From: Neodidymelliopsis sp. IMI 364377
Taxonomy: Eukaryota > Ascomycota > Dothideomycetes > Pleosporales > Didymellaceae
Assembly: GCA_027946375.1 (NCBI GenBank)
Contig: JAPEUT010000035.1
Coordinates: 62,001 to 126,000, forward strand
Direction: 5' to 3'
Length of the DNA stretch: 64,000 bases
A program made the position numbers and the translations under genes. Shown here piece by piece: positions 35,401 to 47,350 of the stretch. The first letter of the stretch is position 1, and every line of letters starts with the position of its first letter. The notes beneath the pieces are model-generated. The model had not been told where the DNA came from and did no database searches. It saw only the letters and a program-made list of their open reading frames with translations.

Positions 35401-37156
35401 ATGCCGAGAGCTGCGCCTCCTAACTGTGAGTGCCACGTCAAAGTCCCGCTGGAGGTAACTAAGCAATCACAGCATGGTCAGCAGCTTCTGCATTTATCTC
35501 TTAATTAAATAATTGACCCCAGGAGCAGTGCTACATGCCTCCGGCGCAAGATCAAGTGTATGACCTACTGCGTACTTGACTAATCTGAACACTTACATTT
35601 GCGCGAAGGTGACGGCAATCGTCCTACCTGCCGCAAATGCTCCGTGAAGAATCGCGAATGCATCCGGCGGGCTCAATCAACGCGATACGTGATTGCAAGT
35701 CCTGTGTCAAACGTTGATGCAGTCTTTGATCGAGCTGGAGCCCGCAATGAGAATAGTAAGCAACTGCGCCTCTCGCCATAATGTGAATGCCGCTAAGCAA
35801 CGCCAATTGTCGTCAATTTGACAGCGCTACCCCATGACCTCGACGCGAGGCCAGATTTGGCCGTCCAAGGAAGTTGTCCAACAGCCAAGCTGGTCGATGT
35901 TCATGAAGCTCTGGCCGCAAGTGCTCCTGTGGTGTCACTTCAGAATAGCGACATCGCGAAGCTGTTTGACCACTATGTAGCCGCACTTGCATCGTGGTAC
36001 GATTTGAACGACACGGCTCGGACTTTTACACTTGCTGTACCCAACACTGCTCTGCACGCACCACTCCTCTTCAAAGCGATCATCGCGTTCTCCGCCTGCC
36101 ACTGGAGTAAGGTCTATGGAGAGCATGGCGAGATTGCGACGGCATTCCATGATGCATGTGTGACAGACTTCCTCCAGTCGATGGAGGCCATGAATGCCGA
36201 CTTACGAGATAGCAACCTCGCCGCAACCTGTCTTCTTCGATCATATGAACTCATCAGTGGTACGTAGTCCGGGTCTGGCGAAAGCCAAGGCTTACACGAA
36301 GTAGACAGTTTGGACACCGACAACCACCTTCTTGGTGCTTACTCGTATGCTTCCAGCGACCCTATTGACTTCTCAACGTCTGGGATTTTGCAGACCGGCG
36401 CCTGGAATTACCTCCGCGAAGAGATCACTGTTGCGCTTATTCAACGCCGAGCTGTGCGCATGGGTCACATCTTTGACATTTACGGGTAGAGTAATTGTAG
36501 ATCTGTGTTTCCATCTGACCAGATCAGCTACCTGCTCGCGCAAACCATCAACTTTTGCTTCGAGGGTATTTGCGAGCGAGATAGTCTGCAGGAACGTCGG
36601 CTGCAGTGGCAATCTTTGCGTGCGGACGTGAGCAGATGGCACAAATATTTGCCTCTGCAGTTTGCACCGTTCAGTCTTGCGGTGAAAGCAAACAATCCCT
36701 TTCCCTCAATCTGGATGCTGCAACCACATCACGGTAAGGGATGACTTGCCGGATACGCTCGCAATTCCACTGACTTTGTGTTTCAGTTGCTGCACACCAG
36801 TACAGAGCCGTCATCGAAATACTGTTGACGCTGTATGATCCCAGCCCCGAAGGTGGTCACCTGAGCCATCGCAGCTTGGCCTCTGTTGAAGTTCAAGCGT
36901 TACGGGTATGCGGAAGTGTTTCGACTAATGTCAATGAGGCGGCTCGTGTGAACGCGTTCGGCCCGATGGCATTCTGTGAGTCCCATGAATAACAATACAT
37001 CAAACCTGACAATTAATCTGACCAGGCGGCCGCTATTTGCGAAATCAAGAGCATCGAGACGCACTTGAGAGGCTTCTCCGTGAATGTAGTTTGCCAACTG
37101 GCTGGCCCGTCGAAGGCATCATTCGGAACTTGCAGGACTATTGGGCGACTGACTGA
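35401..37156 (+). pseudogene. Zn2Cys6 transcription factor with one in-frame stop
   Basis: A fungal regulator: a zinc cluster followed by the fungal-specific TF domain 2 (PF11951 type). Introns at 35558-35608, 35756-35824, 36260-36304, 36734-36786 and 36976-37025 are all phase 1 and link six exons to a natural TGA at 37154. The zinc cluster reads CLRRKIKC-DGNRPTC-RKC-SVKNREC across the first intron; the first cysteine (expected three residues before CLRR) is Ser in the direct reading. The domain shows FDHYVAALASWYDL, KAIIAFSACHWS, NYLREEIT and YLLAQTINFCF. One TAG (36487-36489) interrupts exon 4 while the same frame continues homologous on both sides. ATG 35401 is a plausible start, but no in-phase splice joins it. 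Confidence 0.8.
36487..36489 (+). other. Premature amber codon in regulator
   Basis: TAG lies between DIYG and the NCRSVFPSDQ segment. A CAG-to-TAG or TGG-to-TAG change fits the RIP dinucleotide preference (CpA/TpG). The overlapping GTAGAG...CCAG could only excise 37 bp and would shift the frame, so splicing does not rescue it. Confidence 0.75.
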
Positions 37157-37611
37157 ATGCATTTCATGTGTTGGTGGGGGCTGTCTGAAAAGCGACAACA
37201 AGGTCGATAGACGTTCGCCACCTCGGCTTCAGCCCGCGAAGGGAGTTGCAACAACACCATCACTTGTTCTTCGTTGGAAAACACAAGTAAGTAGCCATTG
37301 GATAGCTCTGTATTGAACCGTACAAGCGACCATTGGTAAGTAACGTTGAGACGTCGAGCTTTCCGAGTAACAGATGCCTTAGCGTATCCGAACCTGAAGC
37401 CGAAGTTTCTCGCTTTCCCGCAGCCCGCTTCTAGTAGACTAACTCTATCAAGCTCGCGTAGCCGAGAATGTTCTGCCCCGCCTCGCCTAGGGCTGAGGTA
37501 CTTCTCGAACCGTCAAAGCAGCTGCAGAACAGATCGAGAACGACTATTTATTACTTCGGTATTGATGGGAGTTAATTTAGAGGGCTGGGTTCCTACCCTC
37601 TTACTCTCGCA
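37157..37611. other. Intergenic
   Basis: Between the regulator pseudogene and the PhyH-type dioxygenase gene; no gene seen. Confidence 0.5.
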
Positions 37612-37618
37612 TATATAA
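37612..37618 (+). promoter_or_regulatory. TATA box of dioxygenase gene
   Basis: TATATAA lies 102 bp upstream of ATG 37714. Confidence 0.6.
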
Positions 37619-37713
37619 GGCAGACTGCGACGCCATTCTACGTTCAATTCTATAAGGTAGTCCCCTCCTCCTGTCGGCAATATATCACGCGATAAGCATT
37701 TCCGCTTCTCAGC

Positions 37714-38793
37714 ATGTCTCTACCTCTTGCAACTATCGCCATTAAGCCCTCCCCTTCCGAGCTGCGTGATGGAAAGCTCGGTCAGCGTAACCTGGAGATA
37801 GCTATTCGAGCCCTCGCTCGGGACGGAATTGTCGTACTGGAAGACTTAGTCGACCATCAGACGCTTGACAAGCTGAACGAAAAAATGGTCCAAGACGCAT
37901 ATCATCTGCAGTCGAGGATCGATAGCCCCTTTAACTACAACAAAGGCAACATCCAGCAGGACCCGCCAATGACAGAAGAGTGGTTCAGCGAAACTATATA
38001 CACCAGTCAGTTGCCACAGCGAGAAGAATCCAGATCTATCTGACTAGCCAGATTCAATCGTCACACAGGTGACTTCCACTTGCTTGGGTCCACGACCGGT
38101 CTTACGATTTGTGTCGGGAAACACCGCTCTCCCCCCAACAAAAGAGACGCCGCCCGCGTCGCAGCCAATACACAACGATGCTGATTTTGACCACCATTCG
38201 GTGCCATTTGCGCTTGTAGTCAACGTGCCTCTGGTCAAGATGACACCCGAGAATGGCTCGACAGGTCGGTACCCGCCAGTCTGCACATAGAGGATGGTAG
38301 CTAACGTGGCATTAGAGATCTGGCTAGGCACTCACAGCGGTACCACAATCGCTGATCAGGAAGGTGCACATGGCGACCGCGCCAGCGGACGGATCAGATC
38401 AGATTTGTTGGAAGCAAGGAGGGCAGTCCGTGGCCCCTGCCAGCCCGTGGTGAAGAAGGGCAGCATCATCGTGCGAGATCTTCGTCTTTGGCACGGCGGA
38501 AAGCCCAACCATACCTCGGAACCCCGAGTCATGCTCGCGATGAGTAAGTCTTCCATACGCACATGTTGAACGGTCGCTGACAGCGAGAAGTACATTTTGC
38601 ACCGTGGTATCGTAATCATATGAGTGTTGAGGTCGCTGAGGAACTCAAAGAACAACTTGACGTTGGGCGAACAGGTCTTGATGTGGCTGTAACGTACGTC
38701 ACGCATGAACAGCTTCTCCAAAACTACCTCAATCGATCATACGGGAACGCATATGATTTCAATCAGACAGACAAGGTTGAGGGAGTCTTCTAG
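37714..38793 (+). CDS. PhyH-family Fe(II)/2-oxoglutarate dioxygenase
   Basis: Four exons (introns 38006-38051, 38265-38315 and 38544-38590, all phase 1) give 311 residues. The N terminus ALARDGIVVLEDLVD is the typical PhyH opening (F..DGY.V...). Iron ligands are intact: His138 and Asp140 in IHNDADF and the distal His228 in LRLWHGG, with Arg239 eleven residues later to bind 2-oxoglutarate. The last intron uses a GAGAAG acceptor, which restores MIHFAPWYR; the nearer CAG would break the frame. No targeting signal. The family hydroxylates or desaturates small molecules including fungal secondary metabolites; the substrate is unknown. It follows the broken regulator by about 0.55 kb in the same direction, so a former regulator-enzyme pair is possible. 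Confidence 0.9.
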
Positions 38794-40136
38794 CAAGTCA
38801 AAGCTTAAACGCGACTGCTCCCTCAGGCTCCGCACAATTTGATTTGCGAGATGTCAATTCTACCGCAGCCTTTTGCGGACGGAACGGATGATATCTAAGA
38901 AGATTGTGACTGCTCCAAACGAAGTCAAGCAAGTGCTAGGTTTTCATGGTTCACATACAGTCGCGCGCATCACCTTGTCAGACAATTGGTTGTTGCACGA
39001 TTTCAAGACATCCTGGTCCTTTCCCACCAATCTACAGCGGAAATTGCACAATATGACTGATGCACCATCGCTATTTGAATTCACATACATGCAGCACACA
39101 ACTTTTGTTCACTTTGCGCAATCCATGTTCAATATACTACAAGCGTCTATCATGGGGCGGACTTGATGTAGAATGACCGATGGCTTCAAACGGCCTTCTC
39201 CGCTCCCGACTTCATGGGCTGGGGGTGATTTACAGATGCAGCCGACGATCCCAGACGCAGTTCATTTGCACCAGAAATTCGGAAAGGGGTTTACCCATAT
39301 TAGTCACACTCTATACAACTAGTCTAGACACTTGTTCTGTAGCGGTTTTTGGAAAGCTTTGCTCAGTTAGGTTAGTACATGAACTTAAGCACAGAACTAG
39401 TCGATGGCAACATCGCAAGGCGATGCTGCGCGCTTCATGCTAGTAGTATCATGAGGAAGACTGCCTTACTCCCAGATAAGCTATCCTCCGTCATCTGTGT
39501 GATACTTCAATGCTCTTGCAACGCTGTGTGGACGTGCAGAGCTCGCTGCTAGACAATTGGACTATCTCTACGACAAGATCATTTTGAGGATGGTCCTCCC
39601 TCATGCCGATCAATGGGTATAAACAGAGTTGGCTCCGAGAAGCTCGACACATGGAAGGTCTGTAACAACACTGCTACGATTAGATATTTATGGTTCTACC
39701 AATGAATGAGTGGAATGCATCGTTTCCGGTACCTAATCTGTAACTGACGTATATGCACGGGACGAGTTGACCATCACTCACAAAGAGTATCACATGGACA
39801 GATTCCTCTGTTGGTTGATCGACTATAAGAGAGAAACTTTACATGCCGCTAGATGTGAATCTATAACCTAGCAATCACGCCAAACTCCAGCAATCAGAGC
39901 ACTAGGGTCTTGCGAGCTGGCAGGATCATATTGTTAAAACAATCTAGGCGCCGCCTCTGACTGTGAACGTGATAAAGATGCGGAGGAAAGCATTGCACCT
40001 ATCACGTATGTTGAGATCCAGACGAGTATGGGCTTTATAACGTGTACATAACCCCTTGCGAGTCCGCTCGATTGTAACCATTACAGCAAGCTTTCGACCT
40101 TCATCAAACCCCAATCTTCACTCCACGTTCCTCACC
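38794..40136. other. Intergenic, about 1.3 kb
   Basis: No gene recognised. A TTTATAA element near 40034 probably serves the small secreted-protein gene. Confidence 0.45.
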
Positions 40137-40541
40137 ATGAAATTCGCTTCCGTCTTTGCTTTGGTCGGATTGACTAGGTCAGTACTTCGGTGTTAAGTAG
40201 CTCTGTACTGACTCTCATTGATATCGAACAGTCTGGTCGCCGCCATGCCCGAGGCTGAGCAGCCTGCTCGCCCAAGCATCCGCCCGTCATTCAGCGTCTT
40301 GCCACCGCGTCCATCTGGCTCGGGTCGCCCGACTCCAGTACTTCCTTCAGCAATCCCTACCGTGCGCCCATCCGTGCCTGCGGTTCCCTCTGGCCGTTCC
40401 ACGCCCCCCGGTCGCCCCACACCTTCAGGTCCTCCCACAGCTTCTGGCCATCCTACACCATCTAGTCGCCCTTCTGTCTCTCGTTCATCGCGCTCTGCTC
40501 GCCCCACTCCGTCTGCTGGCGCTGAGACATTCGAAGAGTAG
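40137..40541 (+). CDS. Small secreted Pro/Ser/Thr-rich protein
   Basis: Intron 40178-40231 (phase 2) joins a 41-bp exon to the long frame and creates a signal peptide MKFASVFALVGLTSLVAAMP. The mature part, about 95 residues, is low-complexity Pro/Ser/Arg/Thr/Gly sequence with degenerate GRPTPSGPPTAS-like units and ends in Glu-Glu. There are no cysteines. Such proteins may be O-glycosylated wall or secreted peptides. The antisense frame is an equally open Gly/Glu/Arg-rich artefact of the composition. Total 116 residues. Function unknown. Confidence 0.72.
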
Positions 40542-41692
40542 GAAACCAGAGGCTCTGTTGCACCGTCGTATCTTTCAGCAAAGGTATCAATGGAGAGGAT
40601 ACCGGCCCTCTGATGGTGCTACTAGGAGTTTAGAAGATGACTTGTAGCCGTGACTTCCTAGCAAATATTGTCCTGTCGTTACCGCCTTTGCTTCTTGTTG
40701 CATATCTTCAACCGTATTCAGCTCTTGACATGTTACGTCTCGCCTCATTTTGCGTTTTGTGGCCGACGATAAATGTCTTGCTGACGGACTACCATGTTGA
40801 GTGATTTTTAACACCTTTGATGGCAATATCTTCCCCCTCCAACTGAGCTTGCCGGGGCAGAAATCCAGATGCAAAATCACCTTGCACAAAGATCATTACA
40901 CTAGCATTGCTGATGCAGTAGTGTAAAGCTTCTCGGCGGTTGTGGTTAAGGTGGAGTGAGACGCCAAGAATCGTTCTTGTTACAGGCTGAGTAGATGCAC
41001 TTTCCAGATACCGGGTCTCTGGAACAATCGCCTTTCCCATGCAGTTCTGGACAGAGGGGAGTGAAGTTTTCCTGCGGATAACTTGTTCAATCGAAGTGAA
41101 CTGCAGAACATTGCCGTGAACTAATGCACCAGGCATAAACTAGTAAAGGTTTTTAGTGGTGACGACTTCCGTGCACTGGCTTCATCTATCATCCACGCAA
41201 CCTCGATCGCCGTGTTCATCGTTCAGTGCGCCTACATCCCCCATCCTGTCATTCCAACCTGTCCTCGAAGACGAGACGAAAGAATTGATCTATTGGTAGG
41301 AATTTCGATTCACCACTAGTGCCATCCGTGCACCATTACGCCGGATTCCCATTGGCTGTCTGTCATCCACTACTCCCGTCTCGCACTAGCGCAGCGTGGA
41401 ACAAACCCACTAGTGTGCTTAACCGACCCCATGGGGAACAAGCCCCGCATCTTGGCTGTTGTGGCGGTCTTCATAATTTCTGGGCACGACCATGTTGCCT
41501 TGTTTGCGCGGCTGACTCCAAGAGATTCGGGGGAGTAGTCACCGAGGGGAGGATGCATATATATCCCTGGTACTTGGGTGTCGCAGCGACATTCATTTCG
41601 ACTTTTTCTTCCTCGCCAGCAGCGACTGACTGATTTGTTCCTTGCGAAGCTCGCCAGCCAACGCTTCTTCATCTCTTTCGGCTCTCGTCACC
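40542..41692. other. Intergenic, promoter of MFS gene
   Basis: About 1.1 kb. A TATATAT-type element is near 41555. The short frames here have no domain. Confidence 0.5.
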
Positions 41693-43514
41693 ATGGCCAC
41701 GGTGCAGACCTTCGCCAAGTCGGAGGCGGTGCCGCGGTCAGGCTCTGTCAATGGCAGTACTCACTTCACGCAGCAGCAGCTCGTCGAGGCCGCCGCCGCC
41801 AACTCTGAGGCTGAGACGAAACTGCCGCGCATGGAGCTCTTCAAGCGCTACCGACCTGCCGCCTTTTACTCCGCGCTTCTGTCCATGGCTTTGGTGATGG
41901 AAGGGATGGATGTCGGTCTCATCAACAACTTCTTCGCGCATCCAGCCTACCGTCGGAGGTTCGGCAACGATTACAACGTCAAGGGTGAATTGGTCGTCTC
42001 GACCCAATGGCAAACAATCATTGGTGCTGGTAACAATGTTGGGTCTATTGTCGGTCTCGTTATCAACGGTTGGCTCCAGTCTCGCTACGGATCTCGCAGG
42101 GTGTACTTGGTAAGTCTCCTGGCGACACCATAATCTGGGAACGCGCTAATCACACGATCCTTTAGGGTGCGATGATCCTAATGGCAGGTACCATCTTCAT
42201 TCTTTTCTTCGCACAGAATGTTGAAATGCTTCTCGTCGGTAACATATTGTGCGGTATCCCTTGGGGTATCTTTCAAACCCTTACAACCGCCTACGCTGCC
42301 GAGATTGCCCCCACCGCAATGCGTGGCTACCTGACCGCTTGGGTGTCTATGTGCTGGGGTGCTGGCTCCTTCCTTGCCGCTGGGGTCCTGAAAGGCACTA
42401 TCGACATTAAAGGCAACGCTGGCTGGCAGATTCCCTACGGTCTTCAGTGGATGTGGATCCCTCCTCTGTTCCTCGTCGCCTGGTTCGCTCCCGAATCACC
42501 CTGGTATCTCATTCGCCGAGGCAAGGTTGACGAGGCTGAGAAGAGCCTGCGCCGTTTGGCACGCCCAGGGCACTACACCGAGCAGTCAATGCGCGAGACG
42601 CTTGCCCTCATGAGGCATACGAATGAAATGGAGAAGATGGAAGCGAAGAACGCTAGCTATGCTGACTGCTTTCGTGGTGAAAATAAGCGGCGCACGTGCA
42701 TCGTCAGCATGGCTTGGATCATTCAAATATTCAACGGCCAGTCCATCACCAACTATGCCGCAACAATGCTCCGTGCCATCGGCATGAGCGCTGCCGATGC
42801 CTTTAGCTACACCATGGGTATTCAGTCAGTCAACATCTTCGCCACGGCAATCGCCATTGCTCTCATGGGTTCAGTTGGCCGCCGCACCTTCTACCTCTAC
42901 GGCTCGGCGTCCATTGGTCTCTGCATGCTCGTCGTTGGTATCATGGGTTTCGCCATCAAATCGGCCTCGAAAGTTGCCATCCCCGTCGCCGTCTTTCTCA
43001 TCTTCGTGCAGATTGCGTTCAAGATCTCTCTCGGTCCAACCACCTATGTTATAGCAGGCGAGATGGCGTCGTCTCGCGTTCGCGCCCAGACCATCGTCAT
43101 CGGCCGTGCTCTCTATGTATGCGGCCAGATCGCTGTCCAGCAGCTCAACCCGCGCATGCTTAACAACGACCCCACGGCATGGAACTGGGGCGCAAAGACC
43201 GGCTTGTTCTATTTTGCCTTTTGTCTAATCTGGGTAATCTGGATCTTCTTCTTCCTGCCTGAGACCAAGGATCGGAGCTTTGCAGAAATCGATTACCTGT
43301 TCAAGAAGAAGACGCCTGCCCGCAAGTTTCGCGGTGCGCCGGTCGACTGTAAGTTTCAGTACAATCCTTCAACGCAGCTCAGTTTCTCTGTGGCTAACCT
43401 GTTTTCTCAGTGTTCGAATTTGCTCCAGAGGATGGGTTCCAGGAGAAGCTTGGTATATTGGACGAACGGGTCGAGAATATTGCTGTTACTAGCGGTGAGA
43501 AGCGCCTCGCTTGA
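41693..43514 (+). CDS. MFS sugar transporter, alpha-glucoside permease type
   Basis: Three exons (introns 42110-42165 and 43349-43410) give 567 residues with about 12 TM segments. Sugar-porter signatures are present: a RYGSRRVYLGAM loop (R-x-G-R-R type, joined by splicing), EIAPTAMRGYLTAW, PESPWYLIRRGKVDEAEKSLRRL, the GRRTFYLYG loop 8-9 motif, and FLPETKDRSFAEIDYLF. The PESPWYL motif and overall pattern match fungal maltose/alpha-glucoside permeases of the plasma membrane rather than hexose carriers. ATG 41693 has a good CACC context. The last short exon encodes a cytoplasmic tail with FAPEDGFQEKLG. The gene looks intact. Confidence 0.93.
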
Positions 43515-44112
43515 TGGGGCCGGAATGTGTTGCGGATGTTTCGGACATAGCATTGCGTAGAGCATACGGTATTTTGCGAAATGATGAACAAAGCACCGGT
43601 TCGACGTGTGATTGTCTATTCAATAATCGACAACCAAGAGACCGCTTACCCCACCTTGCACCCTATTTGAACGCCCGAAAACGTCACGTGGAATATTTTA
43701 TAGAATCCAATGATATGTCATCCCCGACCTAGCGCCGCCGGGTTGTGCACATTGCTACACTTTTCGGACTAATGTGGTTGATTAGGTAACAAGAATTATG
43801 AGTGTGTTGGATCTCGGTCCACGTCGTAGGTAAGATTGAATTGTTAGTCTATAGGCCATCTAGCTATACAACCATAATCTGGCCGCAATATCAATATTTA
43901 TAGAAATATAGGATGGATTGAACAAACCTCTATCTAACTAGAAGCCTAGAAACGTCCAGATCACAGCGACTATGCACAACATTACGATTGTTGCATCAGT
44001 CTCGGGAATATAGAATGGGGTAATTTTTTTGTATATCCGTCTCTCTCTCAATATACAACTCCCGGTCTCCTGAAGTAGAGGGGTTGAATTTTAGCATATC
44101 TGGCAAGACATC
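43515..44112. other. Intergenic, moderately AT-rich
   Basis: Between the MFS gene and the POT pseudogene; no gene seen. Confidence 0.5.
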
Positions 44113-46016
44113 CTAGAATATCTTCCTTACGACAGCAACCTCAAAGGCGATGGTAACAACAGCTCACAGCCCGGCGATAGAACCATATACTATGACCATA
44201 TTGGGATCCTCGGCAGCAAACGACACACCAACCCCGATTACAGCACCTAGGGCGCTGTATAATAGAAACACAGCCTGCACAATTGATTTCATGTTTCCAG
44301 GAGCCCGCGTATAGGCGAGTTCGGTTCATGCTACGATGGCCAAAATCTCTCCCAACGCGAGAAATACGTAAGTCGGGGATTGGACTCCAACGCTGACGTT
44401 GTTAGGTATGTCCTCGGAAAGGCACTTGATTGGACGGGTGAAACATGGTGCACTGATGTATATGAGGTGTTGAATCCCCGCTGTGAATCCTATTGCGAGC
44501 GCGGCACAGAGCAGTCCGACGCCAATGCGGTGTTGGGGCGTGAAGCTCATCTTCCGCCTGGCCAGGAAAGAATACAACCAGCCTTGAAAGAAGGGCAAGA
44601 GGATCATGACTGTAATTGGATTCAAATTGTACATGATGTCGTTTGGGAGGCCATGAGTCCGCATCGACCCGGCTTGTGCCACAAGGCCACTGTCCATGAT
44701 ATCAATGCAGAGCATCAAAGCTGGAAATGGAAGACTGCCAAAGATAATTAGCTAATCTTCATAATGCTTCTTCGTAGGTTTAGTTGCCCACAAGATGGAT
44801 CTTACAATAGTAAACAGGCTTTGAGTGCAGCCTTCGTTTCACTCAACAGAATCTCATCTTCGCTGGAAGCTGCAGCACCCTCTTGATGAGCAGAGGATTG
44901 TCCTTCAATTTCTGGCTGAGTCAGCTCGCAATGGTTTGAATCTCGGCGTCGACGCAATGCTCTGAGCACCGAAGTAAGGACATTGCCCGTTGGAGGTGCC
45001 GTTACTAGGAACTCATCAAACCCAGATCCATCATAGATACCACTACGTCACGAATCACTCACTGAAATGTAAATAGCTAACTTGAAATAGTGCTGCGGCT
45101 ACAACCATCAAGAAAAGGCTGATGAGATAGGCATATCCGAAGCCAGCATGCTTCTCCGTTAATGTAGTTACGATACCAGCTAAGTCGCCGACATTGATTC
45201 CCCTGATTCGCTGTCCACTAGCAAGTTCTTGTTGTTCTTGGAACGAAGCAGGACACACCAATAGTTAACATTGTATATGTACTGGATCGTAAGTTCGCGG
45301 CTCGTTACGGCCGAAGATCCATTCTTCATCTTGACAATTTGGGGTTCCTCTTCAGGATACTGATCGACTATCAATGATTAGCATTCTAAGAACTTCTTGT
45401 CAGTGAACCTTAGTACATACTGATGAAAACAGTCATGTTTGGTCTCACGACCCCCACGCCAGCTCCGATGAGAAGTGTACCAATTATGAAGCCGGGAAGT
45501 CCGCCATGCCCACCAACACGTTGCGAGAAAGCCGTACCGGTAAAGACAGCTAGTCCTAACGAATAGACACTGAACCATTAGTTCTATCTGTAGACAAGAG
45601 AAGGGTTCACAATGAACTACCAAATCTTATATAAACCTAAGCTGAATTGTTCTACGACGGCCGAGCCAGCAGTCCGCCAGCAGTCCCCCAGCCAGCGGGG
45701 TGCAGTAAATGTATATCAACCAAATGTGTATGATCAATATTGCTCTTGCTTGACCCAATTCGAGAGCTCCTGGGCGTACAGGGTCGTCTGTGGAAAGCTG
45801 AAGATAGTTCTCTACACTTTATGTTAGCTTGCTGTCATATCATGTGCTAACTTATGCATTGGGAGACACACGAAATGGTTGGCTGGCACTGTAGCATGCC
45901 GCTCTTTCTAAGAGGATAAGACCTTGTACAAGCCATACACGATATGGAACGTGACTTCTCGCACATGGGAGATCCGAGTCATGCGAGGTCGTGGATTGCT
46001 GTGTTTTCCCAGCCAT
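44113..46016 (-). pseudogene. POT/PTR2 peptide transporter pseudogene
   Basis: Reading the minus strand from ATG 46016, successive blocks of a fungal proton-coupled oligopeptide transporter appear in order: an N terminus with LILLERAACYSAS, CTPLAGGLLADCWLGRRRTI, GLAVFTGTAFSQRVGG, IIGTLLIGAGVGVVRPN, VDQYPEEEP, LTIQYIYNVNYW joined by a splice to GINVGDLAG, then GLPNDIMYNLNPITVMIL, GIQHLIY and TELAYTRAPGNMKS. Family motifs are recognisable. At least two in-frame TGA codons (44328-44326 before TELAYT and 44166-44164 within the last TM) break it. An extra TAA near 45629 might be intronic. The exon structure is only partly resolvable. Confidence 0.75.
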
Positions 46017-47350
46017 GACGTCGAAAAGTCACATGCGCTCGTCGCCAGTTCTGTTAATCAATTGGGTCTCAACCAAATTCGTTCAACGACGTGTTCGTAA
46101 AAGAAACATAGCAAGCTGGTGATGTAAGATGCTGAAGTGGAATGCTCAATGTGTCCTGATGATGGGGGGTGATACACTAAGCTTGGTTACGGATAAATAC
46201 GCTTCTGGCGGGTGAGAGTAATCAATTCCCGTTTTCTATCATGTGATGTAATTTGCCGTCTCAGATCCCACCTTTTTCAACTAGAATACACGTCAGACGG
46301 GACCGGCCGCAACACCTTGTTGGTGTAAAGTGCCACACCGGTCGGGATCCTTTGGATGACTATCGTCCCGTGGCAACCGCTCATCGGCGAGGGTCGGTGG
46401 CGAATTAGAGATCCTCTTACACTGCGATTGTGGCAACGAACTCCAGATGCATATGGGAAGAGTGAATGTGCCCAATACCGCAGGACGTTGCATGCAATCC
46501 ATGCTGAAGAGCGCATCTCAACAGCACGCATGTAGCTGTAGCGAGACGTGCAGAGTACAGCGCAATAATTCTTACCGTTGTCTGGTGAATGTATAAATCC
46601 TAATCGCTCTTATATCATTAATAGAGGGACCGAATACTGTCTATGGGTGCTAGTCCTTCAAGCCACAAGCGTCTATTAGTAGCCTAGCCTGATGTCCATA
46701 ACTCGCCAGAACATTAGCCGACATCCATGCTAGCCCCAATTGGCCTATCAGATTCCCACTTTAACTGCCTGCCAACTGGGGATTGATAGGATTCGTCCCG
46801 CAACACGATATAGATTCCTACTATCTCTGCGATGCATAATTGTGCTTGTCCCCGCTTACGCTAAGACATAGCTAACATGCACATGTATAGCATCTACTTT
46901 AACCGCCTGCCAGATAGGGTTTAGAGTTCTCATTTTGCAGCATGGTGTAGAATCCTATCAAGTGTGCATTGCATACTCGTGAATATCCCTGCCAATGCAA
47001 GGGCTTGGTTGGTATGCATATATGTGGCACCCATCATAAACCCTTGCTCCCTGTCGGTTCGCGTTATCACGAAGATACAAGACTTGCGATGCCTTGGTCT
47101 TACAGGGTTTATGCAAAATATCGGTGACAGGGAACAGTCAATGTCAGAGAGGTCAGTAAGCTTAGAAATGTATGGAATTCCGCAGTACCAAGAGTTCTGA
47201 GGCCCGTGTCAGCGCTTCTCAGAAAACGATCGGTGCTGTTCAGTACAACTAAAGCGACTATCAACATACAAGATCACATGAAGGTCATTTGAGTATTTTG
47301 TTTTTTTGCAAGGAAACCCACCGGAACACTCCAACAATTCGACCAAAAGC
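46017..47350. other. Intergenic with a diverged direct repeat
   Basis: No gene. Contains two similar units (46735-46830 and 46873-46970) described separately. Confidence 0.5.
46735..46970. repeat. Diverged direct duplication, unit offset about 138 bp
   Basis: CTTTAACTGCCTGCCA at 46759 recurs as CTTTAACCGCCTGCCA at 46897. About 45 bp further, GCAACACGATATAGATTCCTA recurs as GCAGCATGGTGTAGAATCCTA-like sequence. The flanking sequence is weakly similar, indicating an old tandem duplication with mostly transition differences. Confidence 0.6.

Noticed and set aside
36490..36526. Intron (GTAGAG to CCAG, starting at 36486) that would remove the TAG in the Zn2Cys6 gene
   Set aside because: It is only 37 bp and shifts the frame into early stops, whereas reading through keeps homologous sequence.
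40193..40507. Gly/Glu/Arg-rich minus-strand frame
   Set aside because: It is the mirror image of the low-complexity Pro/Ser-rich secreted protein; the sense strand has the signal peptide and intron.
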